Assembly: GCF_003977685.1 (NCBI RefSeq)
Contig: NZ_RYZH01000039.1
Location: forward strand, 1-64,000
DNA length: 64,000 nt
Source: Tautonia sociabilis
Lineage (GTDB): Bacteria > Planctomycetota > Planctomycetia > Isosphaerales > Isosphaeraceae
Direction: 5' to 3'
Positions 48,343-57,502 of the stretch are shown here, piece by piece. The position numbers and the translations under genes were made by a program. The notes below the pieces were generated by a model. That model had not been told where the DNA came from and searched no databases. It saw only the letters and a list, made by a program, of their open reading frames with translations. Each line of letters starts with the position of its first letter. Positions within the stretch are counted from its first letter, which is position 1.

Positions 48343-49908
48343 ATGACCTCCAAACCGATCCTCGTCACCGGCGCGACCGGTTACATCGGCGGCAGGCTCG
48401 TGCCGATCCTGCTGGAGCGGGGGTACTCGGTCCGGTGCCTGGCGAGGGACCCGAAGAAGCTGGAAGGCCGGCCCTGGGGAGATCGGGTGCAGATCGCCCG
48501 GGGGGATGTGCTCGACGCCGAGTCGCTGCGGGAGGCGCTGGAGGGGTGCGGGGCGGCGTACTACCTCGTCCACGCGATGATGGCCGGGGAGCGATCGTTC
48601 GTCGGGCGTGACCGCGCCGCCGCCCGGAACTTCGCCGACGCGGCCGAGGACGCCGGCCTCGACCGGATCATCTACCTCGGCGGCCTGGGCCGGAGGGCCG
48701 ACGCGCTGTCGCCGCATCTGGCCAGCCGGCAGGAGGTGGGGGACATCCTCCGGGGAGGGCCGGTGCCGGTGACGGAGCTGAGGGCGGCGATGATCATCGG
48801 CTCAGGCAGCGCGTCATTCGAGATGATGCGGGCGCTGGTCACCCGGCTGCCGATCATGATCTGCCCGCGCTGGGTGAAGACGAAGAACCAGCCGATCGCC
48901 GTGCGGGATGTGCTCGCCTATCTGGTCGGGTGTCTAGAGGAGCCGAAAACGGCTTGCAGGATTTTTGATATTGGTGGTCCAGACGTGCTGTCTTATAAGG
49001 AGATGATGATCCGGTTCGCGGCGATTCAGGGGCTAACGCGCCGGATCGTCGTCGTGCCGGTGCTCACGCCGAGGCTCTCGGCGTACTGGATCAACCTGGT
49101 GACGCCGATCCCGGCGGCTCTGGCGTTTCCGCTGGTGGAGGGGCTGCGATCGGAGGTGGTCTGCCAGAATGACCGCATTCGGGAGCTCGTGCCGATCGAA
49201 CCCACACCGTTCGGCGACGCGGTGCAGCGGGCGCTGGACAAGGTGAACGAGAACGACGTGTCGACCCGGTGGGCCAACGCCGCCCTGCCCAGCCGGGCCG
49301 CGCTGGTCCGTCGGCCGAGGTTCGACCCAGCCGCCTTCTCCTTCCGAGACGAGCAGCGTGTGGCGGTGGCCGCGCCGGCCTCCTCGCTGTTCGACCGGGT
49401 GCAGCGGATTGGCGGCTCAACCGGCTATTACTCTGGCGATCTTCTGTGGAAGATCCGGGGAGCGCTGGACCGGATTGTCGGCGGGGTCGGCTTGAGGCGG
49501 GGGCGTCGGGATCCGGTGCGGGTCTACATCGGAGACGCGCTGGACTTCTGGCGGGTGGAGGACTTCGTTCCCGGCCGTCGGCTGCTGCTGCACGCCGAGA
49601 TGCGCGTGCCGGGAGACGCCTGGCTGGAGTTCCGGGTGGACGAGGATGGTCCGGAGCGGTCGGTCCTGAGGCAGACGGCGTACTTCCAGCCGTCTTCGGT
49701 CTGGGGACGACTGTACTGGTACGCGATCCTGCCGCTGCATCGGTTCGTCTTCTCGGGGATGGCTCGGGGCATCGCGAGGTCGGCCGAGGCGGCCTGCCCC
49801 GGCACCGATCGGCCGGGAGGGGGCCGTTCGGCGGGGTCGGCCGGCCCGCCGATGGTGCTCGATCGCGACGTCGAGGAGCCCGCGGAGGCCGGCGGCGAGA
49901 GCCGGTAG
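48343..49908 (+). CDS. NAD(P)-binding epimerase-like protein with DUF2867 domain
   Basis: 521 residues from ATG 48343. Residues 1-330 are an atypical short-chain dehydrogenase/epimerase: GATGYIGGRL (9-18), RGDVLDAESL, YYLVHAMM, GRDRAAARNFADAAEDAG and YLGGLG. Residues ~340-500 match DUF2867 (FRDEQRVAVAAPASSLFDRV, STGYYSGDLLWKIRGALDR, YIGDALDFWRVEDFVPGRRL, LRQTAYFQPSSVWGRLYWY). This two-domain family is widespread, probably an NAD(P)H-dependent reductase acting on a quinone or lipid. The last ~45 residues are a low-complexity tail. Confidence 0.85.
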   Translation: MTSKPILVTGATGYIGGRLVPILLERGYSVRCLARDPKKLEGRPWGDRVQIARGDVLDAESLREALEGCGAAYYLVHAMMAGERSFVGRDRAAARNFADAAEDAGLDRIIYLGGLGRRADALSPHLASRQEVGDILRGGPVPVTELRAAMIIGSGSASFEMMRALVTRLPIMICPRWVKTKNQPIAVRDVLAYLVGCLEEPKTACRIFDIGGPDVLSYKEMMIRFAAIQGLTRRIVVVPVLTPRLSAYWINLVTPIPAALAFPLVEGLRSEVVCQNDRIRELVPIEPTPFGDAVQRALDKVNENDVSTRWANAALPSRAALVRRPRFDPAAFSFRDEQRVAVAAPASSLFDRVQRIGGSTGYYSGDLLWKIRGALDRIVGGVGLRRGRRDPVRVYIGDALDFWRVEDFVPGRRLLLHAEMRVPGDAWLEFRVDEDGPERSVLRQTAYFQPSSVWGRLYWYAILPLHRFVFSGMARGIARSAEAACPGTDRPGGGRSAGSAGPPMVLDRDVEEPAEAGGESR

Positions 49909-50001
49909 CGAAGCGGGCGGCCGTGCCCTACCCTAATCGGGTCGAGTCGCGCCGATCGCCCCGGTCGAGCGGTCGCCGACCCGCCCCAAGGGAGGATCCT
50001 C

Positions 50002-50916
50002 ATGGCCCCGATGTCCCGCCGCTCGTTCCTCGGCGCCGCCGCGGCGGCGGCCGCCGCCTCGTCGTTCGGCCCAACGGCGTCCGCCCCCCGGGCGCTGGCG
50101 ATCGACCCGATCCGCCGCACCCGCCCGAGCCACCTGAAGCTGAGCATCGCCGCGTATTCCTACCGCCAGTTCCTCACCGGCGACCGGCCGACGATGGACC
50201 TGTTCGACTTCGTCGACCTGGCCGCCGACATGGCCCTCGACGCCGTCGAGCCGACCTCGTACTACTTCCCCGCCGACGCGGACGACGCCTACCTGCACCG
50301 GCTTCGCCGTCATGCCTTCCTGCTGGGCCTGGATATCTCCGGCACGGCGATCGGCAACGACTTCTGCGTCGTCGAGGGGCCGGAGCGGGAGAAGCAGCTC
50401 GAGCTGGCCCGGACCTGGATCGACCGCGCCGCCGCGCTGAACGCGCCGGTTATCCGCGTCTTCGCCGGGAGGACGCCGAAGGGGGACAGCGAGGAGGCCG
50501 CCGTCGCCAGGGCGATCGAGGGCTTCAAGGCCGTGCTGCCCTACGCCGAGCAGAAGGGCGTGATGCTCGCGCTGGAGAACCACGGCGGCATCACGGCCAC
50601 GGTCGACCAGATGATGCGGCTGATCGAGGGGATCGACCACCCGTACTTCGCCGTCAACCTCGACACCGGCAACTTCCACACTGAGGACCCCTACGGCGAC
50701 CTCGCCCGGATCGCGCCTTACGCCGTCAACGTGCAGGTGAAGACCGAGATCGCCCCCGAAGGCGGCCCGAAGCAGGAGGCGGACCTCTCGAGGCTGGTGG
50801 GCATCCTCCGGGATGTGAAGTACTCCGGGTATGTCGTCCTCGAATACGAGGCGGCCGAGGACCCGATGAACGCGATCCCCAGACACGTGGAGCGGCTCCG
50901 GCAGTTGATCGGTTGA
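50002..50916 (+). CDS. Tat-exported sugar phosphate isomerase/epimerase family protein
   Basis: 304 residues. The first 35 residues form a twin-arginine signal (MSRRSFLGAAAAAAAASSFG) with A/S-rich hydrophobic core. The rest is an AP-endonuclease-2/xylose-isomerase TIM barrel: DFVDLAADMALDAVEPTSYY, IRVFAGRTPKGDSEEA, MLALENHGGITAT (metal-ligand Glu), HPYFAVNLDTGNFH (Asp/His) and GYVVLEYEAAEDP (Glu). Likely folds in the cytoplasm with a metal, then exits through TatC; such exported isomerases are frequent in planctomycetes. The exact sugar or inositol substrate is unknown. GGGAGGATC precedes the ATG at good spacing. Confidence 0.85.
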   Translation: MAPMSRRSFLGAAAAAAAASSFGPTASAPRALAIDPIRRTRPSHLKLSIAAYSYRQFLTGDRPTMDLFDFVDLAADMALDAVEPTSYYFPADADDAYLHRLRRHAFLLGLDISGTAIGNDFCVVEGPEREKQLELARTWIDRAAALNAPVIRVFAGRTPKGDSEEAAVARAIEGFKAVLPYAEQKGVMLALENHGGITATVDQMMRLIEGIDHPYFAVNLDTGNFHTEDPYGDLARIAPYAVNVQVKTEIAPEGGPKQEADLSRLVGILRDVKYSGYVVLEYEAAEDPMNAIPRHVERLRQLIG

Positions 50917-51102
50917 TCCAGCCCCCAAGGGGCGGGGAGCACGCACGGCAAGGCTTCCGGACGAGGCCGATCGGCGGAATTCGAGCCCGTCGGAACCCAT
51001 GCCTCCTGGCCGGGGGCGAGTGCGGGCTCCGCCCTCAACGGCCGCTCCTCGCCCCCTGACGGCCCCGCTGCGTCCCCGTTCCCGCTCCGAACGAATCCGG
51101 AC

Positions 51103-51131
51103 TTGATTCCGCCTGGGTCCTCTCTTACACT
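51103..51131 (+). promoter_or_regulatory. Sigma-70-like promoter of the di-haem oxidoreductase
   Basis: TTGATT (51103-51108), 17-base spacer, TACACT (51126-51131). Start predicted near 51138, ~60 bases before the ATG at 51200. Same -35 hexamer and spacing as the promoter at 14922, which strengthens both calls. Confidence 0.55.
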
Positions 51132-51199
51132 TGTCCGATGGCGTGCCGGCCGCCGGCTGGCGCGGGAGCCGTCCCGAAGGCCTCGGGGGAGGATCAGCG

Positions 51200-52537
51200 A
51201 TGCGAGAGAGCGGGCTGACGAGGAGCAGGCGGCGGGCCGGGATCGCGATGGCGGGGGCGGCGGTGCTGGCCCTGGGATGGCTGGCGAGGCCGACCGTGCC
51301 GGTGCTCCGGGGGCCGAGGGCCAGTGCGGAGCGGAAGGCGGAGGGGAAGGCGTTGTTCGTCCGCCAGTGGCTACCGCACGACCCGATGGCCGGCGGAGAC
51401 GGGCTCGGCCCGGTCTTCAACGGGAGGTCGTGCGTGGAGTGCCATGCACAGGGGGGAGTCGGCGGTGGCGGGGGGAACGAGCACAACGTGCTGGCGTTCG
51501 AGGCCCTGCCGTCGTATGACCGCCCGGAGGTGCAGGGCGGGCTGGTGCACCGGTTCGCGGTGGCGAACCATTACATCGAGGATGTCGCGGACCTGGACCG
51601 GCTGTTCCCGACGATCCCGGACGCGATCACCATCAGCAATGGCTGTTACGTCGTCACCCGGGACTTCGAGCCGGTGAAGACCGAGCGGGTGAACGCGACC
51701 GCCCTCTTCGGCGCCGGCTGGGTCGACCGGATCCCGAGCCGGAGCATTGTGCGGCGCAACCTGGCGACTGCGATCAAGGCGATCGGCCGAGAGTTGCAAT
51801 CCGACTTCGACACGATGCCCCCAGGACGCTACCGGGTCCTGCCGGACGGCCGGATCGGCAAGTTCGGCTGGAAGGCGCAGTTCGCCACCCTCGAGGAGTT
51901 CGTGGCCGCCGCCTGCGCCAACGAGCTGGGCCTGGGCACGCCGCACCGGCCGCAGGCGAAGCCCCGGGTGGAGCTGCCGTATCCGGACGTGCCGCCGGAT
52001 CTGGACCGATCGCAGTTCCGGTCGCTGGTCGCCTTTGTCGACACCCTGCCCCGGCCGGAGGAGGTCTCCCCGGCCGACCCGAACGCTCGGGCCGAGGCGG
52101 AGCGCGGCCGGATGCTCTTCGACCGGATCGGCTGTGCCGTCTGCCACGTGCCGGATCTCGGCGGGGTGGCCGGCGTTTACAGCGATTTCCTCCTGCACCG
52201 GCTGGTCGACCGCAAGGGGACGTATCGCCAGACACTGGCCGACGTCCCCCTGCCCCGAGAGCACCCTGACCCGGAGGAATGGAAGACCCCGCCGCTCTGG
52301 GGAGTGGCGGATTCCGCCCCCTACTTCCACGACGGCGCCAGCCCGACACTGGAGGAGGCGATCCGTCGCCACCGGGGGGACGCCTCTCCCGTCACCAAGG
52401 CGTTCGATCGGCTGGGGGCCGACGACCAGCGGGCGGTGATCCGGTTCCTGGAAACGCTCCGGGCCCCTTCGGACGCCGAGGAGGCGCCGGAACCGCTGGG
52501 GCCGGAGGGGGGCGTTTCGGTGGCGATGGGAAGGTGA
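51200..52537 (+). CDS. Di-haem c-type cytochrome oxidoreductase (DUF1111 family)
   Basis: 445 residues from ATG 51200, with GGAGG 8-12 bases upstream. An N-terminal signal/anchor (~13-30) precedes haem site 1, CVECH (78-82), in the family block GLGPVFNGRSCVECHAQGGV, and haem site 2, CAVCH (312-316). ISNGCYVVTRDF, NATALFGAGWVDRIPS and the C-terminal PPLWGVADSAPYFHDGASPT are DUF1111 (thiol oxidoreductase-like, MauG-related) hallmarks. Exported periplasmic electron-transfer enzyme; the substrate is unknown. Confidence 0.88.
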   Translation: MRESGLTRSRRRAGIAMAGAAVLALGWLARPTVPVLRGPRASAERKAEGKALFVRQWLPHDPMAGGDGLGPVFNGRSCVECHAQGGVGGGGGNEHNVLAFEALPSYDRPEVQGGLVHRFAVANHYIEDVADLDRLFPTIPDAITISNGCYVVTRDFEPVKTERVNATALFGAGWVDRIPSRSIVRRNLATAIKAIGRELQSDFDTMPPGRYRVLPDGRIGKFGWKAQFATLEEFVAAACANELGLGTPHRPQAKPRVELPYPDVPPDLDRSQFRSLVAFVDTLPRPEEVSPADPNARAEAERGRMLFDRIGCAVCHVPDLGGVAGVYSDFLLHRLVDRKGTYRQTLADVPLPREHPDPEEWKTPPLWGVADSAPYFHDGASPTLEEAIRRHRGDASPVTKAFDRLGADDQRAVIRFLETLRAPSDAEEAPEPLGPEGGVSVAMGR

Positions 52538-52686
52538 GGGGAACGGGGAGGGCGGAGGGAGCTCGGCTGAGGGCGGAGGGGAAAAGCGGCGGGCTTGCCG
52601 CTGTCGTCCTGGGCTGCCTCAGGCCGACGGCGGCGAGGCTGGTCGTCATCCTGTCCGGCTGGGGAGAGGAGGGTGAGGACCCGGCG

Positions 52687-52794
52687 ATGGTGCTCGGCGG
52701 CGCCTTCGACGTCGCGGCGATCGGCCTGGTCTTCACCTTCCCCGAGTTCATCTCGTTCTCCGACGCCGATCCGATGCGAGCGGTGATGAAGTGA
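52687..52794 (+). pseudogene. Short plus-strand coding remnant
   Basis: Open frame with genome-like codons, in phase from about 52600 to TGA 52792-52794, containing RLVVILSGWGEEGEDPAMV and then AIGLVFTFPEFISFSDADP. No start with a ribosome site was found; the only ATG (52687) gives 35 residues. It overlaps the end of the minus-strand remnant at 52748-52933. I do not recognise the family. Either a small gene or the 3' end of a lost one. Confidence 0.3.
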
Positions 52795-52933
52795 CGAACC
52801 GGGAGCGGAAGGCGGGATCGTCTCGCCAGGCAGCCAGGACCTCGCCGAAGGAGGCGGGGCGGCCGTCTCGCACGGTCCGATAGGTCAGGCCCCAGTCGTT
52901 CCCCTCCCGCCCGTCGCCCTGAAACTCCCCCAT
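52748..52933 (-). pseudogene. Truncated N-terminal fragment, DUF6940-like
   Basis: ATG 52933 begins a 61-codon frame with MGEFQGDGREGNDWGLTYRT, then VRDGRPASFGEVLAAWRDDP and AFRSRFVTS. The pattern 'Y-vvedG-p-SF-eVL-W-ddpaFR-f' is that of DUF6940 proteins, but only the first ~50 residues are present before unrelated Arg-rich codons and a stop. No continuation is seen in other frames. Probably a deletion remnant. Confidence 0.35.
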
Positions 52934-52970
52934 GAGAGGCTTCCCCGCCCCGCTCCGGGGCGGCCCGGGA

Positions 52971-53765
52971 TTAGTCGGAGCCCTTCAGGTGCTCGGCGAA
53001 GAAGGTGTCGACTTCCTGCCAGGCGTCTCTGGCGGCGCTGGGGACGTACTGGTCGCCGCCCGGGCGCATGAAGGCGTGGCCGGCGTCGTCGTAGATGTGC
53101 AGCTCGACCTCGGAGCCGGCCTCCTTCAGCGCGGTGAAGACCTGGCGGACCCGGTCGGCGGGGATGCCGCGGTCCTGGGCGCCGAAGATGCCGAGCACGG
53201 GGCGGCCGGCGCCGGCAAGCGCCTCGATCTGGCTCGGCTCGGTGGCGACGCTGCCGTAGCAGATGGCCGTCGGGCCGATCTCTTCGGACTGCTGGGCGAT
53301 GAGCCGGGAGTACATGCCTCCCATGCACCAGCCGATGGCGCCGAGCTTCTTGCCCTGGTCGACGCGGTCGTGCGATCGGAGGAAGTCGACGGCCCCCTTG
53401 AGCTTGGCGACGCCCTCACTCGGGTCGAGCGCCCGCATGAGCTCGTGGGCCTCTCCCGGGTCGTTGGTGGCCTTGCCGTCGTAGAGGTCGACGGCCAGGG
53501 CAAGGTAGCCCTGCTCGGCGAAGCGGTCGGCGTTCTGCTTGATCCAGTCGGTCAGGCCCCACCACTCCTGGATGACGAGCAGGGCCGGCACCTTGCCGTC
53601 CCCCTCGGGGGCGGCCAGATAGGCCCGGGTGGTCCCTCCCATCGGGTTGGTGAACTCGACCATCTCGCCGGCCCGGCCCGGGGCGGCGCAGAAAGCCAGC
53701 GCGAGGGCGGCCAGGGCGAGGCTCGGGGAGCCGAGGCACCCGCCAGTTCGGAATCGTGTCTGCAT
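52971..53765 (-). CDS. Dienelactone hydrolase family protein, exported
   Basis: 264 residues from ATG 53765 (GAAGGAAC ~9 bases upstream). Signal peptide about 1-33 (SLALAALALAFCAAPGRAGE). The mature part is a DLH-type alpha/beta hydrolase with the Cys nucleophile in IGWCMGGMYS, Asp in GIFGAQDRGIP and His in DDAGHAFMRPG. QEWWGLTDWIKQNADRFAEQG is a family marker. DLH enzymes open lactone or ester bonds; the substrate here is not known. Longer upstream frames are not protein-like. Confidence 0.88.
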   Translation of the reverse strand: MQTRFRTGGCLGSPSLALAALALAFCAAPGRAGEMVEFTNPMGGTTRAYLAAPEGDGKVPALLVIQEWWGLTDWIKQNADRFAEQGYLALAVDLYDGKATNDPGEAHELMRALDPSEGVAKLKGAVDFLRSHDRVDQGKKLGAIGWCMGGMYSRLIAQQSEEIGPTAICYGSVATEPSQIEALAGAGRPVLGIFGAQDRGIPADRVRQVFTALKEAGSEVELHIYDDAGHAFMRPGGDQYVPSAARDAWQEVDTFFAEHLKGSD

Positions 53766-54012
53766 GGATGTTGTTCCTTCGGATGGTCGCTCGAAACGGG
53801 GAGAGGTCGCCCGTCCGACCCGGGCGGCGTCCACGACGCGACGCGGGACGGCCCGGGCGCCCCGATTGAACCGGCCTGCGATCGGCCGGTCAACGGGCCG
53901 AGTCCCGAGGGGGCTGTTCGCACGCGGTGTGCCGATCGTGCCGGTTCGGCCTGATTCGCGTGATAGACTGGAAGCACCCGCACGATTGCGCCCGCACCCC
54001 GGAGCCAGCACC

Positions 54013-54558
54013 ATGACGCGATTCCTCGCCTTGTCCGCGTGCGCCGCCCTGGCCCTGTCGATCGGTCCGATGCCCGACGCCCGAGCGGGTGATCCCGCCT
54101 TTCCGGGCCGGGATGTCCGGTCCTCGGTCCCGGTGCTGCCCACCCCGGTCCTGCTGCCGGCGCCGATCTCCCCGACCGGAGCGGTCGTTCCCCTGGTGCC
54201 GACCTCGATCCCGGTGCGACGTCCCCTCGGCACCTTCCGGCAGGATCCGACGCTTGTTTCCTACACCGGCCCCGGCACCACCGGGACCTACACCCCGGGA
54301 GGACTGCCCCGGCAATACGGGGCGATGTCCTTCTACGGCCCCTTCTCCCGGCTCCGGTCGCTGCCGCAGGAGGTCGTCACCTACTCCCGGGGCTATGACG
54401 GCGTCCTCCGCCAGACGTCGTCGGTGATCTCCTACGAGTACACCGACCCCCGCCAGTACAAGGATACGACCCTCGTGCCCACCGGCTTCGGATACGACCT
54501 CTCGACGGGAGCCCGGAGGCGATCGGGGTTCGGGAGGTATCTGCTGGGGCAGGAGTGA
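54013..54558 (+). CDS. Secreted protein of unknown function
   Basis: 181 residues with a signal peptide (FLALSACAALALSIGPMPDA, cleavage near ARAGD at 24-25). The mature chain is Pro/Ser/Thr-rich, with PTPVLLPAPISPTG, then a Tyr-rich part (LVSYTGPGTTGTYTPG, VVTYSRGYDGVLRQTSSVIS, YEYTDPRQY). No family recognised; composition resembles small planctomycete surface or cell-wall proteins. A TAGACT -10-like box lies at 53964-53969, about 45 bases before the ATG. Divergent from the dienelactone hydrolase. Confidence 0.6.
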   Translation: MTRFLALSACAALALSIGPMPDARAGDPAFPGRDVRSSVPVLPTPVLLPAPISPTGAVVPLVPTSIPVRRPLGTFRQDPTLVSYTGPGTTGTYTPGGLPRQYGAMSFYGPFSRLRSLPQEVVTYSRGYDGVLRQTSSVISYEYTDPRQYKDTTLVPTGFGYDLSTGARRRSGFGRYLLGQE

Positions 54559-54740
54559 GGAGTCGAGACGGGGATGGCCGAAGATGGCGGAAGGCCGGGT
54601 GACGGCGGGCGCCGATCTCCCCTTGAAGAGCCGGGAGGAGTTCCGCCCCCCTGCCCTCCCGGTCCCGCCTTGCCTGCCGTCGTGTTTCGGCCTCGGATCG
54701 GCTCGGCTCGGATCGGCCGACCTTCCGGGATCGGTCGAGT

Positions 54741-57122
54741 TCAGGGGGACTCGAGCCGTCGTCGCAGGCGGAAGAACTTCTCTCGGAGTTCGTCGCCGCC
54801 GAGGTCGGGGTGCAGGGCGGAGGTGCCGTCGATCAGGCGGCGGGCGTCCGCGGAGCGGCCGGTGCGGTAGTAGGAGACGGCCAGGCCGTAGCGGGCCTCG
54901 AACCAGGGGGCGGAGCCCGGGGGGGTGGCGGCAATGACGGCGCGGTGGATGGCGCCGGCCTGGTCGTAGAGCCCGAGGCGGTCGAGCGCGTCGGCCAGGG
55001 GGGCGAGCCGGTCGGGGGGGAGTCGGGAGGGGTCGAGGTCGGCGGCCCACGACTGGGCCGACGATCGGGCGCCGTCGAGGTCCCCCGTCTCGAGCTGGCC
55101 TCGGATCCGGGTCACCCGGGCTCGGGCGAGGAGGGCGGGGTCGAGGGTGTCTCCCTTGGCCAGCACGCGCTCGACGAGCAGCCGGGAGAGGGCGGCGATC
55201 CGGCGCCGGGCCGATTCCGGGGCCGAGGAGGCGGCCCGGTCCAGCCGCTCGGCCAGGGCGACGATCGCCGCCGGATCGGAGCGTTCCAGCTCCTCCCGGG
55301 CCATCACCTCGGCGTCGTCGGCACGCTGGGAGAGGGCGAGGGCGACGATCCGGAGCCGGCGGGCGCGGTCGCGGCGGCCGGCGTCGACCTCGGTGTCGAT
55401 CAGGCGGTCGAGCAGGCCGATCGCCGCGTCCGGCGAGCCGAATCCGGGGGTCAGCTCCAGATCGGCGAGGGCCAGGTCGAACGCATTGCGGTCGTTCGGG
55501 TCGGTGGCCTCCTGGCACGACGCCTCCAGCGAGTTCTTCGCCCGGGAGAGGAGGTCGCGGGCTTCGTCGGGCTTGCCCGATCCGGCCAGGGTGTCGGCCT
55601 CATCGCGGAGCGCGGCGATGATCGCCAGCCTCGCCTCCTGCCAGCGGGGGTGGCCGGCGGGGATCGTCGACCAGAGGTCGATGGCTTCGTCCCTCTGGCC
55701 CGAGGCCAGCCGGAGCCGGCCGAGGATCCAGCGGGCCTCGGAAGCCGAGTGATCGGAGGGGAAGGCGGCGATATGGGCGTTCAGGGCCCGTTCGTAGGAG
55801 GGGCGGGAGTCGGCCGGCGCCCCGGGGGTCGAGGCGAGCCGGCCGAGGGCCAGGGTGTGCAGCAGGCTGGCATTGGCCCGCTGGTCGGCCGGAGCGGGGC
55901 TGTCCGGGGAGCGGGCCTGCTCGGCGAGGGGTCCGAGGGCCTCGACGGCCCGGTCGAACCGGCCGGCCCGGACGAGGACCGCCGCGGCCCGATATCGCAT
56001 GATCCAGGCCCGCTGCGCGTCCCCTCCCCGATCGGCCAGGTTCGCCCCGGACTGATAGAGGCGAACCGCCTGCTCGGCGTTTCCTCGCGCCAGGTGCCCC
56101 TCGGCCAGCAGCTCCCAGAGGCCGGGATCCTCGTCGTCATCCGGCTCGAGGATCGTCGAGGCCAGGCTCGCCAGCGCCGAGGAGGCTTCCGGGTGGTCGG
56201 CGGCGCGCAGCCGTCGGATGCGGGCGATCGCATCCTCCTCGACCGCGGAACGCTCCCGGCCCGGGAACAGGTCGATCCACTGCCGGGCCCGAACCTTGAC
56301 CGCTCGGACGTCCTTCGACGGCCGGTCCAGCTCCGACCGCTCGATGACGGCGATCGCCTCGTCGAACTGCTTGCGGGCCATCAGCAGCGCGACGCGGACC
56401 TCCAGCCGATCCAACTCCGACGGCCCGGGGAGATTCTCGGCCTGGTGCAGCGCCTCCTCGGCGTCTCTCAGTTGGTCCAGCTCGATGAGCAGGCGGGCCC
56501 GGAGCAGGGCCGCGTGGCCGGCGATCGGCTCGGCGGGGAGGTCTCGGAGCCGGCCGAGGGCCTGCTGGCGAGCATCGAGGGCGCGGCCGGGGTCGTCCTC
56601 CAGTCGGGCGCGGTCGGCCAGGGCCTGGGCCAGCCGGAAGCGGACGTTCTGGGCCGTCAGATCCTCCGAGGGCATCCCTCGGGTCGTCGACCAGAGCCGT
56701 CGGAGCCGGGAAAGGGCATCGTCGAGCGCCCCGATCGCCTCGGCCCGGGCCGCCGAGTCGCCGGGGAAGCGGTCGAGCTGGGTGATCCAGGTCCGGCCCT
56801 TGGCCCAGCGGTAGACGGCGGCCTGGAGATCGACGGCCGTCGCCATCGGGCTGCCCGGGTCGGCGGCGAGGAAGGCGTCGAGCAGCTCAACGGCCTGGTC
56901 CCACCGGCGGGCTCGCCGAGCCGCGTCGGGCTCGGCCTGGGCGGCCTGGTCGATTCTCCCGGCCACGTCCAGCGCGAGGCGGGCCCCGGCCTCTCGGTCG
57001 AGCGTCGCCTCGGCAAAGCGCCGGCGGGTCGAGTCGACGAGCTGCCTCACCTCTCGGTCGTCGAGCGGCTCCGGCCCCTGCGCCGGGACCAGCATCGCGA
57101 TCAGGATCGCGCCGATGGGCAT
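54741..57122 (-). CDS. Large secreted or anchored tetratricopeptide-repeat protein
   Basis: 793 residues. The first ~15 residues (MPIGAILIAMLVPAQG) are a short hydrophobic N-terminus, possibly a signal. The remainder is almost entirely paired helices of TPR type: e.g. WDQAVELLDAFLAADPGSP, LLEL-type pairs, AEEALHQAENLPGPSELDRL, GNAEQAVRLYQSGANLADRG, DEARDLLSRAKNSLEA and the final FEARYGLAVSYYRTGRSADA with HPDLGGDELREKFFRLRRRL. Its C-terminus resembles the end of planctomycete tetratricopeptide proteins that follow intracellular or cell-envelope complexes. No catalytic domain. Confidence 0.75.
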   Translation of the reverse strand: MPIGAILIAMLVPAQGPEPLDDREVRQLVDSTRRRFAEATLDREAGARLALDVAGRIDQAAQAEPDAARRARRWDQAVELLDAFLAADPGSPMATAVDLQAAVYRWAKGRTWITQLDRFPGDSAARAEAIGALDDALSRLRRLWSTTRGMPSEDLTAQNVRFRLAQALADRARLEDDPGRALDARQQALGRLRDLPAEPIAGHAALLRARLLIELDQLRDAEEALHQAENLPGPSELDRLEVRVALLMARKQFDEAIAVIERSELDRPSKDVRAVKVRARQWIDLFPGRERSAVEEDAIARIRRLRAADHPEASSALASLASTILEPDDDEDPGLWELLAEGHLARGNAEQAVRLYQSGANLADRGGDAQRAWIMRYRAAAVLVRAGRFDRAVEALGPLAEQARSPDSPAPADQRANASLLHTLALGRLASTPGAPADSRPSYERALNAHIAAFPSDHSASEARWILGRLRLASGQRDEAIDLWSTIPAGHPRWQEARLAIIAALRDEADTLAGSGKPDEARDLLSRAKNSLEASCQEATDPNDRNAFDLALADLELTPGFGSPDAAIGLLDRLIDTEVDAGRRDRARRLRIVALALSQRADDAEVMAREELERSDPAAIVALAERLDRAASSAPESARRRIAALSRLLVERVLAKGDTLDPALLARARVTRIRGQLETGDLDGARSSAQSWAADLDPSRLPPDRLAPLADALDRLGLYDQAGAIHRAVIAATPPGSAPWFEARYGLAVSYYRTGRSADARRLIDGTSALHPDLGGDELREKFFRLRRRLESP

Positions 57123-57305
57123 AACCTGGCTCCTCGGTCGGGAGGGCGATCGGTTCGCTGCCCTATTTTATCGGGCGAACGCCGGAAGGAAGCGGATTGG
57201 CGTTGGAGAAGGACCCGGGAGCCGACCTTCCTCGGAGCCAAGGCGCTGCCGACGCGATCCGGAATGCGTCGAGGTTCTCGCTGCTCCTTCCGCCCCCTTC
57301 TCCTC

Positions 57306-57367
57306 TGTTCTCTCCTTTCCTCTTCTCTTCGTCTTCTGTTCTCTCCTTTCCTCTTCTCTTCGTCTTC
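57306..57367. repeat. 31-bp tandem duplication in a pyrimidine tract
   Basis: Two perfect contiguous 31-bp units, 57306-57336 and 57337-57367, each beginning TGTTCTCTCCTTTCC and ending TCGTCTTC. They lie within an almost pure T/C stretch (57283-57375) in the 380-bp divergent gap between the TPR gene and ispF. No ORF or terminator was recognised in that gap apart from a possible -10 TACGAT at 57461-57466. Confidence 0.85.
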
Positions 57368-57502
57368 GTCTCCCCCGCTCCCGGCCTTCGGCTGCTCCGC
57401 TCTCTCGAAAGAATTCTCGTCCCCGCCCCCTCGGGATGGCCAGCCCCCCGGGCGATGGGGTACGATTGCTGCGTTCCCGGCGTCCTTCGGAGGAGCTCGA
57501 CC